Assembly (NCBI GenBank): GCA_904398675.1
Contig: CAJFPI010000193.1
Location: 1-6,362 of the forward strand
Source: an uncultured Oscillospiraceae bacterium
Lineage (GTDB): Bacteria; Bacillota; Clostridia; Oscillospirales; Oscillospiraceae
Reading direction: 5' to 3'
DNA: 6,362 nt
Position 1 is the stretch's first letter. The number at the start of each line of letters is the position of its first letter. The notes beneath the pieces were generated by a model, which was not told where the DNA came from, searched no databases, and saw only the letters and a list, made by a program, of their open reading frames with translations. Shown here one piece after another: positions 1 to 4,896 of the stretch. The translations under genes were made by a program, and so were the position numbers.

Positions 1-830
1 ACGGAGATCTGGGTATATCCCCGTTCCCGCAGCCGGTCCGTGAGACGGGCCGCGGCCTCCATGCCGGCCCTGTCGCGGTCCAGGCAGAGGAGGACCTTTT
101 GCAGAGCTGTGTTCTGCTCCAGCATCCACAGCATGGCCTGCTCCCCCAGGCCGCACAGGGCCACATAGCTGTGTGCCTGCCAATCCTCCGGATAGAGGGT
201 CAGGAAGGACAGCAGGTCGATGGGCGCCTCGAACACATAGAGGCGGCCGCTGGTACCGGTCCAGTGAAAGCTGTACCGGGCGTCGCTGCCTGCCGCGTTG
301 ATGCGGAAGGGATTTCCCCTATCGCCGGCGCTCCGCCTGTGGGCATGACGGGCAGCGCCGTGTTCATCCTTTCCGACGAACACGGCGTTGTGGTATTTGG
401 CGTCCTCATAAATCAGGCCCGCCCGGACAAACGCGGTGAGCACCGCCTGGTCGATGCGCCGCCTCTGGAGCAGGTAGGCATAGACGCGGCGCATGGTAGG
501 ACTGGCAGGCGGGAGGGAGAACTCTTTGGGCGCATCCGACTTGGGCGGTTTTGCCTGGGGATAGGCGATCCCCTCTCTGCCCAGCAGCGGGGAGACCGCC
601 TGGGGGTAGCTGAGGCCGTAACGGGCCTGGACAAAGGAGATGGGGCCGCCGCCCTCTCTGGCCGCGTGGTCATACCACTCGCTGCCCCGGATGGTGACGC
701 TGTGGTCGCTGGCCATGCGGTACTCCGAGCTGGAGGGGATGAGCCGCTCCCCGCGGCGGCGGAGAAACTCTGCCAAGTCCACGGAATTGGCCTGAAGTTT
801 CTGCTCCTCTGTGAAAGGGATATATGGCAT
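1..830 (-). CDS. DUF3991/toprim domain protein (C-terminus beyond window)
   Basis: This reading frame has 276 complete codons and no stop before the left window edge, so the C-terminus is missing. The start ATG at 830 is preceded by AAGGAGGG with a 6-nt gap, a strong ribosome binding site. Residues about 15-85 resemble a degenerate DnaG-like zinc-ribbon region, with a W-Y-D-H-A-A and GG-PISF pattern but no cysteines. Residues about 110-195 fit DUF3991. From about 197 a toprim fold begins: the conserved Glu lies in LYVFEAPID (E201, D205), and the metal-binding acidic pair lies in LLCLDRDRAG (D251, D253). Toprim domains occur in primases, topoisomerases and nucleases. Proteins of this architecture are common beside relaxases in Firmicutes conjugative elements, where a primase-like or DNA-processing role is presumed but not shown. 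The family assignment is firm and the function is inferred. It is the third gene of a tight relaxase-small ORF-toprim series. Confidence 0.85.
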   Translation of the reverse strand, partial: MPYIPFTEEQKLQANSVDLAEFLRRRGERLIPSSSEYRMASDHSVTIRGSEWYDHAAREGGGPISFVQARYGLSYPQAVSPLLGREGIAYPQAKPPKSDAPKEFSLPPASPTMRRVYAYLLQRRRIDQAVLTAFVRAGLIYEDAKYHNAVFVGKDEHGAARHAHRRSAGDRGNPFRINAAGSDARYSFHWTGTSGRLYVFEAPIDLLSFLTLYPEDWQAHSYVALCGLGEQAMLWMLEQNTALQKVLLCLDRDRAGMEAAARLTDRLRERGYTQIS

Positions 831-842
831 GAAATTCCCTCC

Positions 843-977
843 TTACTGCCGCCGTTTCACCTTCCGGTGATAGGCCCTTTTTCGAACAAAAATGAATGGA
901 GGCCGTCTCAGGCGACAGCCTGTGAGACGGCCTCTTTCACGGTACAATGCATAGGGAATCAAAAAGTCTTTTCTCAT
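843..977 (-). CDS. small basic protein, 44 aa, between relaxase and toprim gene
   Basis: This short frame fills most of the gap between the relaxase stop (989) and the toprim start (830). It starts with ATG at 977, and GGAGGAG lies in the 11 nt separating it from the relaxase stop. Its TAA at 845-843 merges into the AAGGAGGG that serves the next gene, an arrangement typical of translational coupling. The product begins MRKDFLIPYALYRERG and is rich in Arg and Lys, ending VKRRQ. It has no membrane segment and no recognised domain. It could be a nucleic-acid-binding peptide or a coupling ORF. The middle of the gene contains a 12-bp perfect inverted repeat (899-934), so part of the sequence is constrained by structure as well as code. 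The tight packing and two well-placed ribosome binding sites are the evidence that it is real; no homologue is claimed. Confidence 0.55.
   Translation of the reverse strand: MRKDFLIPYALYRERGRLTGCRLRRPPFIFVRKRAYHRKVKRRQ
899..934. repeat. 12-bp perfect inverted repeat (strong hairpin) inside the small ORF
   Basis: The arm GAGGCCGTCTCA (899-910) pairs perfectly with TGAGACGGCCTC (923-934). The 12-nt loop can itself form a GGC/GCC mini-stem (911-913 with 918-920). On the minus strand, the direction of the flanking genes, the stem is followed 6 nt later by ATTTTTG, a weak U tract. It could therefore act as an attenuator or leaky terminator between relaxase and toprim genes. On the plus strand only TTT follows. 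A protein-binding or single-strand DNA hairpin role is also possible. Confidence 0.7.
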
Positions 978-988
978 AATCTCCTCCG

Positions 989-2272
989 TTACATGGTGAT
1001 GGTTGGTTCCTCGTGGTCGTCCGGCTTATGGCCCATGGCGATCTTTTTCTCTCGGATCTTCTGCCAGAGCTTTTTATCTGTAAAGCGGATTGACCCCGCA
1101 GTCAGGCGCAGCTCCTGCTCCCGGAAGAGATTGGCCATGTGGTGCAGCAGCCGCGTTCCGGAGGACAGCAGGGAAGGAGAGCGCCCCGGGGAATAGGGGG
1201 CGGAGGTGTGCGCTCGTAGACAGGCAGTCTCTTTCCGCCTTGGCTGGACGCGGTTCGCTGCCATCTCCCCCGGCTGGAGGACCTGCGTCTCCTCCCCCAG
1301 CCGCACCGCCTCCTGAATGACCATGTTTTTGATCCGCTTGAACTCCTTCTGCCGGGAGAGGGGCAGGCGCTCCGGCAGGTCGTTTTTGTAGGTGCGCAGC
1401 ACCTCCTCCCGCAGCTCATACCACAGGTCATAGGTTTTAGAGACACGGGGATCCCTGGCCAGCTCGTCCACAACCTCATCCACCACGGCCTTCAGCGGCG
1501 CCTTCAGATAGCCATACTGTTTCTTTCCCGACAGATTTTTCAGTTTCCCAGCCAGATGCGTCATCAACTGCTGGATGCGGGGGTTCTCCAGGGTGCCGCT
1601 CTCCATCTGGCGGATGAGTTCATCTATGGCTTGTCCAGCCTGTTTCGTGAGCTCATTCCTCCGCTGGGTCTGCTGCTGATAGAGCTCCGTCAGCTCGTTC
1701 CGGAAAATCTCTCCCGCCAGACCGGATTTGATTTGTGCGATACCCTTTTTTGTCAGGTACCCGGACTTCCCGTCTGCACTGTAGCAGACCATGTGGACGT
1801 GGGGGTGGTGTCCCTCGTCATGAAAGGCGGCGTACCACCGGAACTGATCCCAGGGAATCTTCATGGCCTGGGCCATCTCCATAGCATAGCTGGTGAGCAG
1901 ATCTCTCCACCGCCTGGCGTCGTCATACCCCAGCCGGGCGGCGTCCTCCCTATGCAGGGAGAGGATGGGGAGCCACACGCTGCCGGGATGGTGCGCGATT
2001 TCCTCCGCCACCTTGGACAGGATCAGCGGCTTACCCGAACCGGTGAACAGGGCGTGGGACCCGGTGCGCTGGGCCCGGGGACGGCTGGCGATGTACTGGA
2101 CATAGTTCTCCTTCCTGGCGGCCAGGTCATAGTCGGACTCCTGGCCGCTGTCCGAACCAATCTGCTGCGCCCTCTCTCGGGTGGCCACATAGCGGACGTA
2201 GTTGTTCAGGCGGGCGACAGTTTTTTTCGAGCCGCCCAGGATGTAGGGACATTTGAAAATCAGACGGGGCAT
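989..2272 (-). CDS. MobP3-type relaxase, 427 aa
   Basis: This is a relaxase that would nick oriT and stay covalently bound to the transferred strand. The N-terminus MPRLIFKCPYILGGSK is typical of the MobP3 group. The candidate catalytic tyrosine is Y25 or Y28 in NNYVRYVATR. A second similar segment follows at residues 55-71 (ENYVQYIASRPRAQRTG). The metal-binding histidine motif is at 151-160, H-DEG-HHPHVH, followed by MVCYS. Residues about 185-330 are helical and charged, and the C-terminal quarter shows no recognised domain. The frame also has ATGs at 2284 and 2281. The ATG at 2272 is chosen because AAAAGGTG ends 9 nt before it, while the 2284 ATG would abut that site directly; it also matches the family N-terminus. 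The small ORF begins 11 nt downstream. The promoter must be in the short region shared with the divergent toxin-antitoxin operon, unless transcription reads through from upstream. Confidence 0.9.
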   Translation of the reverse strand: MPRLIFKCPYILGGSKKTVARLNNYVRYVATRERAQQIGSDSGQESDYDLAARKENYVQYIASRPRAQRTGSHALFTGSGKPLILSKVAEEIAHHPGSVWLPILSLHREDAARLGYDDARRWRDLLTSYAMEMAQAMKIPWDQFRWYAAFHDEGHHPHVHMVCYSADGKSGYLTKKGIAQIKSGLAGEIFRNELTELYQQQTQRRNELTKQAGQAIDELIRQMESGTLENPRIQQLMTHLAGKLKNLSGKKQYGYLKAPLKAVVDEVVDELARDPRVSKTYDLWYELREEVLRTYKNDLPERLPLSRQKEFKRIKNMVIQEAVRLGEETQVLQPGEMAANRVQPRRKETACLRAHTSAPYSPGRSPSLLSSGTRLLHHMANLFREQELRLTAGSIRFTDKKLWQKIREKKIAMGHKPDDHEEPTITM

Positions 2273-2296
2273 GAATATCATCACCTTTTATCGAAC

Positions 2297-2323
2297 AAAA
2301 TAGTCGTACGATTTGATTGACAA
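2297..2323 (-). promoter_or_regulatory. possible relaxase promoter (weak)
   Basis: On the minus strand TTGTCA (2323-2318) is followed after 15 nt by TATTTT (2302-2297). The -35 is 5/6 and the -10 is 4/6 to consensus, with short spacing. The -35 overlaps the -35 of the plus-strand toxin-antitoxin promoter because TTGACAA reads as TTGTCAA on the other strand. It is the best minus-strand candidate close to the relaxase start, but it is weak. Confidence 0.3.
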
Positions 2324-2329
2324 AATCGT
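2308..2329. promoter_or_regulatory. candidate antitoxin operator (inverted repeat over the -35)
   Basis: ACGATTT (2308-2314) and AAATCGT (2323-2329) are perfect 7-bp inverted arms separated by 8 bp that contain the -35 hexamer TTGACA. The left arm also overlaps the palindrome TCGTACGA (2304-2311), and TCGTTCG (2326-2332) echoes it 22 bp away. Phd/YefM-type antitoxins, alone or with their toxin, typically repress their own promoters through such palindromes. Binding here would block both the toxin-antitoxin promoter and the presumed relaxase promoter. The repeat is seen directly; the binding protein is inferred. Confidence 0.55.
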
Positions 2330-2345
2330 TCGGTTTTCGTATAAT
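2317..2345 (+). promoter_or_regulatory. consensus sigma-A promoter for the toxin-antitoxin operon
   Basis: TTGACA (2317-2322), a 17-bp spacer and TATAAT (2340-2345) match the housekeeping consensus perfectly. Transcription should start near 2352, about 38 nt before the antitoxin ATG. A promoter this strong fits an autorepressed addiction module. Confidence 0.9.
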
Positions 2346-2389
2346 AAGAACAACAGGAAACACACTATGGAACACGGGAGGTGTTTGAG

Positions 2390-2611
2390 ATGATCGTGAC
2401 AGCAACGGAGTTTAAATCCAATCTGGGGAAGTATCTGGACATGGCCGCCACGCAGGATGTGTATATCACGAAGAACGGGAAGAACATTGCCCGTCTGACC
2501 AGCCCCTCCAGCAATAAGCTGGCGGTGCTGGACGAGTTGGTGGGCATCGCGTCCCAGTCTGCGGACATAGATGAGGATACGGTTCGGAAGGAGCGTCTGG
2601 CGCGGCAATGA
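2390..2611 (+). CDS. Phd/YefM-family antitoxin, 73 aa
   Basis: This is the first gene of a type II toxin-antitoxin operon. The N-terminal half, MIVTATEFKSNLGKYLDMAA followed by DVYITKNGKNIARL, is the Phd/YefM fold that dimerises and binds operator DNA. The acidic C-terminal tail, about residues 50-73, is where such antitoxins wrap around and block the toxin. The length is normal for the family. The ATG at 2390 is chosen because GGGAGG lies 7-8 nt upstream; the in-frame GTG at 2381 overlaps that ribosome binding site. The stop overlaps the toxin start (ATGA, 2608-2611), so the two are translationally coupled. It probably represses its own promoter through the inverted repeat at 2308-2329. It is encoded opposite to all other genes in the window. 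Confidence 0.9.
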   Translation: MIVTATEFKSNLGKYLDMAATQDVYITKNGKNIARLTSPSSNKLAVLDELVGIASQSADIDEDTVRKERLARQ

Positions 2612-3015
2612 GGATCATGGTGGATACCAATGTGCTTTTGGATATCCTCCAGAAGCGGGAACCGTTTTTTGCGGATTCTTACCAGGCTTTGCGGAAGGCA
2701 ATCGAGGCGGAGGCGGAGTGCCTGCTCTCCGCCTCTGCGGTGACCGATATTTTCTATGTGCTGCGGAAGGCGCTGCAGTCTTCTCAGCAGGCGAAGGAGC
2801 GTGTGGAGCAGCTGGCCGCGCTGGTCACCTTTGCGGATGTGACAGGGATGGACATCCACGCCGCGCTGTTACGAGAGATGCAGGATTTTGAGGATGCGGT
2901 GGTGGACGCGGTGGCGGAACGAAACGAAACCGACTGTATTCTGACCCGAAACACAAAAGATTTCGCCGGATCCATCGTGCCGGCAGTCACTCCCACCGAT
3001 TTCCTGAATGCTTGA
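2608..3015 (+). CDS. PIN-domain ribonuclease toxin, 135 aa
   Basis: This is the toxin partner of the upstream antitoxin. It is a PIN-fold protein of the PIN_3/VapC-like group, which cleave RNA in a metal-dependent way. The conserved acidic positions are visible: D6 and D12 in VDTNVLLD, D47 in AVTDIFYVLRK, E95/D96 in DFEDAVVD, and D118 in LTRNTKDF. The length is normal and the domain is complete, so the toxin appears intact. The start ATG overlaps the antitoxin stop. AAGGAG at 2588-2593 is 14 nt away, which is far, so coupling probably dominates. A terminator follows 8 bp after the stop. Family assignment is firm; the RNA target is unknown. Confidence 0.9.
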   Translation: MRIMVDTNVLLDILQKREPFFADSYQALRKAIEAEAECLLSASAVTDIFYVLRKALQSSQQAKERVEQLAALVTFADVTGMDIHAALLREMQDFEDAVVDAVAERNETDCILTRNTKDFAGSIVPAVTPTDFLNA

Positions 3016-3023
3016 ACTGAAAC

Positions 3024-3053
3024 GCCGTCGTCCAGACAGGACGGCGGCATTTT
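3024..3053 (+). terminator. Rho-independent terminator of the toxin-antitoxin operon
   Basis: GCCGTCGTCC (3024-3033) pairs with GGACGGCGGC (3039-3048) as a 10-bp stem with one G-U pair and an AGACA loop, followed by ATTTTATT. The T run overlaps the stop codon of the convergent RHH gene (3052-3054). On the minus strand the same hairpin is followed only by GTTTCAG, so it would be a weaker terminator for the RHH transcript. Confidence 0.85.
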
Positions 3054-3459
3054 ATTCCACGCCGTTTTGATAGTCCACCGCATCCTGGAGCGAGATCCTG
3101 CCGCCGGTCCTCTTCACATGCTGGACGCACTGGGGACGCAGCTGCTCCAACTGCACCGCCGGGATCTCCATGCCGGCAGCCAGCACGTTCATCGTCATGT
3201 CCTGCTCCACCGCCAGCTTGAACAGCAGGCGGCAGATCCGGTCCTCGCTGGCCTGCACTGTGGCGCGGATGGCGGAGAGCAGCACAGGCGGCAGAGCCGA
3301 AAAGGTATCCTGAGCGGTCAGGTGCTCGCAGTAGAACTGGAGCGCCCTTTCCACAAATTCATTTTGACTTCTGCAATTGGAGAGAGGCATGGCGGCCTTG
3401 ACCTTCCGGTCTGTATCCGGTGTGATCCGCATTAAAAATCTTACTTTTTCTTCTGGCAT
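3052..3459 (-). CDS. ribbon-helix-helix-like protein, 135 aa; probable relaxosome accessory or regulator
   Basis: The N-terminal 47 residues fit a ribbon-helix-helix DNA-binding fold: a short strand KVRFLMRI (5-12), a helix about 14-25, a turn at NCRS, and a second helix with SQNEFVERALQFYCEHL (31-47). The rest (50-135) is helical with no recognised domain. The start ATG at 3459 has GGAGGAA 5 nt upstream. In conjugative elements, small RHH proteins encoded near the relaxase often bind oriT and assist nicking, or repress the transfer genes. That role is inferred here from position, since the gene is followed on the same strand by the relaxase after the inserted toxin-antitoxin module. A 17-bp palindromic site (3487-3503) lies 28-44 nt upstream of its start and could be its own operator. 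It could alternatively be a plain transcription regulator. Confidence 0.65.
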   Translation of the reverse strand: MPEEKVRFLMRITPDTDRKVKAAMPLSNCRSQNEFVERALQFYCEHLTAQDTFSALPPVLLSAIRATVQASEDRICRLLFKLAVEQDMTMNVLAAGMEIPAVQLEQLRPQCVQHVKRTGGRISLQDAVDYQNGVE

Positions 3460-3486
3460 GGAACTTCCTCCAAATTAGGCAATATT

Positions 3487-3503
3487 GGCAGTGATAACAC
3501 TGG
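3487..3503. repeat. palindromic site P1 (GTGATAACAC core)
   Basis: CAGTG (3489-3493) and CACTG (3498-3502) are inverted arms around ATAA. The site lies 28-44 nt upstream of the RHH gene start, a position suited to an operator. It shares a 10-base core and most flanking bases with the site at 3671-3692. Confidence 0.6.
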
Positions 3504-3558
3504 TGAAACGCGGGCAAACGCCGCAATTTCCGCATCTCTGATGCATTCGATTACACAA

Positions 3559-3568
3559 GTGAAGTCAC
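3559..3568. repeat. GTGAAGTCAC near-palindrome
   Basis: This has the same GTG-N4-CAC layout as the GTGATAACAC sites and matches them at 7 of 10 bases (8 of 10 in the other orientation). It lies between them and could be a weaker copy of the same binding site. At ten bases it may also be chance. Confidence 0.25.
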
Positions 3569-3620
3569 AGTCTCAAAAGTGATTACGCCTGTTCCAGCGG
3601 GAAAAGGCACCATTTCCTCC

Positions 3621-3640
3621 GAAAACCGGCGGAAAACCGG
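3621..3640 (+). repeat. tandem direct repeat GAAAACCGG
   Basis: GAAAACCGG occurs at 3621-3629 and again at 3632-3640, 11 bp apart, about one helical turn. Such same-face repeats are common in origins and protein-loading sites. Confidence 0.5.
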
Positions 3641-3641
3641 A

Positions 3642-3663
3642 GTCCCGGCCCGCGTTGCGGGAC
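3642..3663. repeat. GTCCCG/CGGGAC inverted repeat with an alternative inner stem
   Basis: GTCCCG (3642-3647) pairs with CGGGAC (3658-3663) over a 10-nt loop. Alternatively CCCGC (3649-3653) pairs with GCGGG (3657-3661) around GTT. The two folds are mutually exclusive. It follows the tandem repeat immediately and lies within the candidate oriT. Confidence 0.45.
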
Positions 3664-3670
3664 GGTGTGG

Positions 3671-3692
3671 AAGGCGGTGATAACACCGCTTT
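3671..3692. repeat. palindromic site P2 (GTGATAACAC core)
   Basis: GCGGTG (3674-3679) and CACCGC (3684-3689) are perfect 6-bp arms around ATAA, extended outward by a G-T and two A-T pairs. Compared with P1 the arms differ by a paired change (A to G on the left, T to C on the right) that keeps the symmetry. It abuts the stop codon of the 28-aa candidate ORF. Confidence 0.65.
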
Positions 3693-3777
3693 ATCCCGCT
3701 CTTTTTTCGTCCCCCCGGTTCAGGTCGTTGCAAGCTCCATATCCCTCACTTCGCCGCAGGCGGCAAAGCTCGTTCAT
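3691..3777 (-). CDS. candidate small ORF, 28 aa
   Basis: The ATG at 3777 has AGGAGG (3792-3787) 9 nt upstream, a very good ribosome binding site. The product starts MNELCRLRRSEGYGACNDLN, is charged, has two cysteines (C5, C16), no membrane segment and no recognised domain. Its TAA runs directly into palindrome P2. A 13-bp hairpin ends 2 nt before the ribosome binding site. It may be a real small gene, a leader peptide, or a chance frame in a structured non-coding region. The longer in-frame extension upstream has no ribosome binding site and reads through the hairpin, so it is not favoured. Confidence 0.35.
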   Translation of the reverse strand: MNELCRLRRSEGYGACNDLNRGDEKRAG

Positions 3778-3794
3778 TGCGCTGCACCTCCTCT

Positions 3795-3829
3795 CCGCCC
3801 CCTGACCACTTCGCTGGGTCAGGGGGCGG
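3795..3829 (+). terminator. 13-bp perfect hairpin followed by TTTT; terminator-like on plus strand
   Basis: CCGCCCCCTGACC (3795-3807) pairs perfectly with GGTCAGGGGGCGG (3817-3829) over a 9-nt loop, and TTTT follows on the plus strand. No plus-strand gene precedes it. On the minus strand it has no U tract and stops 2 nt before the AGGAGG of the 28-aa ORF. Possible roles are a barrier against plus-strand readthrough, a minus-strand translational control hairpin, or an element of the transfer origin. Confidence 0.5.
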
Positions 3830-3975
3830 TTTTGCGAAACGGCGGGCACACGGCCTCCACACGGCGGTTCAGAGGGCGGTCGGGGACAGGGATGCCACAA
3901 CGCCCTCAAAGGGGCCGCACGGGGCGGCACAAGGGCAACAGGGGCGGTACGCCCGGCAGGGTCAGCCTGGGGTAT

Positions 3976-4896
3976 TTACATCTGTAGTTCCTGCCCCGGC
4001 AATGGACCATCCAGGAGCGGTTCCTGTCGGTAGTCCTCCAGGGACATCCCGGTCTGCGTCTGGCAGTAAGCCTCCATCTCCGATTGCAGAAGTTCCTGTT
4101 CCGCCGGGGCGAGGTCATAGCGAAAAGACTTCTCCAGGGCTCCGTCTTTTCGGTACAATGCGAGCTCCAGGTAGTCCCGCACCTCCTGCCGGGCTATATC
4201 GTAGCTGACATAGATGTCGAGCCAGCTCCCGTTTTCAGCGCATGTTACCTTGGGGCCGAATACTTCCATCTGCACCGTATTGCTGGCACAGACCGCCGGA
4301 AAGTCCAGCAGACGGTCCCTGCGCTCCGCCGGTTCTGTGAAGAGAAGGTCTCCCGGCTGGAGCTCCCGCAGGGCCTTCAGCGGTGTGCAGAGCTCCCAGC
4401 CTGTCAGCTCTTTTCCAGCCAGACGGTCCAAAAACTTCTGCCAGCGCGCCTCCTGGCCGCAATCTTCCCCGCGGAACGCATGGCAGACGGCGGCGCTCAC
4501 ATCCTGAAACCAAAAGCTTTTCCAGCCGTCCATAATGCTGACGGCGGAGAACACCCGCCTGTCAAAGTCCAGTTCAAACACGCCGGCCACGCGCCCCGTG
4601 TTCTCCAGCCGCTCCTGTATCAGCGCGTCAAACCGCTCCGAAGAAATGTCATAACTTCCGCAGATCTTCCGGGCAAAGGCGTCCGCGCCGCCGTCTCTCT
4701 CCTGGAGACATCTGTGCAGGAGCCGGGCTGCATCCAGCAGTTCCAACGCTCGATCTATCTCCAGACAGCGGCTTACACCACCTTGTTCCAGGCGAAATGC
4801 GGAGAAGATTTGCCGGGGTTCGGCCTCCTGCTGGATAGTGGACTTGATCCCCTGCGCCTCTGCCAGCGGCTCCTCTGCGGAATAGGAAGTGACCAT
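3976..4896 (-). CDS. unrecognised protein, 306 aa, in the M23/DUF6103 operon
   Basis: I do not recognise this family. The protein looks soluble, with no signal peptide or membrane segment. It is acidic, with several cysteines (C44, C63, C79, C138, C146, C170, C203, C219, C278). Residues 30-110 are mostly helical. The stretch 120-135 has an aromatic patch WKSFWF. A mixed region with ELQPGDLLF follows near 180, and the C-terminal part (225-290) has alternating strands and helices, with IYVSYDIARQEVRDYLELALY and MEAYCQTQTGMSLEDY. The ATG at 4896 is chosen because GAGGAGG (4910-4904) lies 7 nt upstream; a GTG at 4899 is in frame. The start overlaps the stop of the previous gene by one base (TGATG), so the two are translationally coupled. 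Co-transcription with an M23 peptidase and a DUF6103-like protein ties it to the element's transfer or maintenance functions, but no activity can be assigned. Confidence 0.8.
   Translation of the reverse strand: MVTSYSAEEPLAEAQGIKSTIQQEAEPRQIFSAFRLEQGGVSRCLEIDRALELLDAARLLHRCLQERDGGADAFARKICGSYDISSERFDALIQERLENTGRVAGVFELDFDRRVFSAVSIMDGWKSFWFQDVSAAVCHAFRGEDCGQEARWQKFLDRLAGKELTGWELCTPLKALRELQPGDLLFTEPAERRDRLLDFPAVCASNTVQMEVFGPKVTCAENGSWLDIYVSYDIARQEVRDYLELALYRKDGALEKSFRYDLAPAEQELLQSEMEAYCQTQTGMSLEDYRQEPLLDGPLPGQELQM

Larger units (their letters stand above)
3460..3975. other. repeat-rich non-coding region, candidate oriT
   Basis: This roughly 500-bp stretch has no convincing long gene. It contains two related palindromes with core GTGATAACAC, a third similar GTG-N4-CAC element, tandem GAAAACCGG repeats, a GTCCCG/CGGGAC stem, and a candidate 28-aa ORF. 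There is also a 13-bp hairpin, and a G-rich tract (plus strand, 3841-3965) with recurring GGGCGG motifs. It lies directly upstream of the RHH gene and close to the relaxase, the usual place for an origin of transfer. No nic site could be recognised, so oriT is an inference from position and repeat density. No confident promoter for the RHH gene was found in it. Confidence 0.4.

Noticed and set aside
99..1196. 365-aa plus-strand open frame
   Set aside because: It runs antisense through the toprim gene, the small ORF and the end of the relaxase gene, all with recognised motifs or good ribosome binding sites; its composition is that of a high-GC shadow frame.
2273..2284. Upstream relaxase starts at 2284 and 2281
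   Set aside because: They abut or overlap AAAAGGTG with no spacing; the family N-terminus begins at the ATG at 2272.
1556..2320. 254-aa plus-strand open frame
   Set aside because: It is antisense to the relaxase and has no domain pattern or ribosome binding site.
2367..2393. 8-codon leader (MEHGRCLR) before the antitoxin
   Set aside because: AGGAAA precedes it and its stop overlaps the antitoxin ATG, but the predicted transcript starts only a few bases upstream, leaving little room for ribosome binding.
3460..3700. CRISPR-like or tandem array
   Set aside because: The repeats are few, short and irregularly spaced, with no spacer pattern.
3551..3733. 60-aa minus-strand frame in the non-coding region
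   Set aside because: It starts at TTG with no usable ribosome binding site and crosses the direct repeats and palindrome P2.
3691..3930. Longer 79-aa version of the minus-strand 28-aa ORF
   Set aside because: It would start at a GTG without a ribosome binding site and read through the 13-bp hairpin; the internal ATG at 3777 is far better supported.
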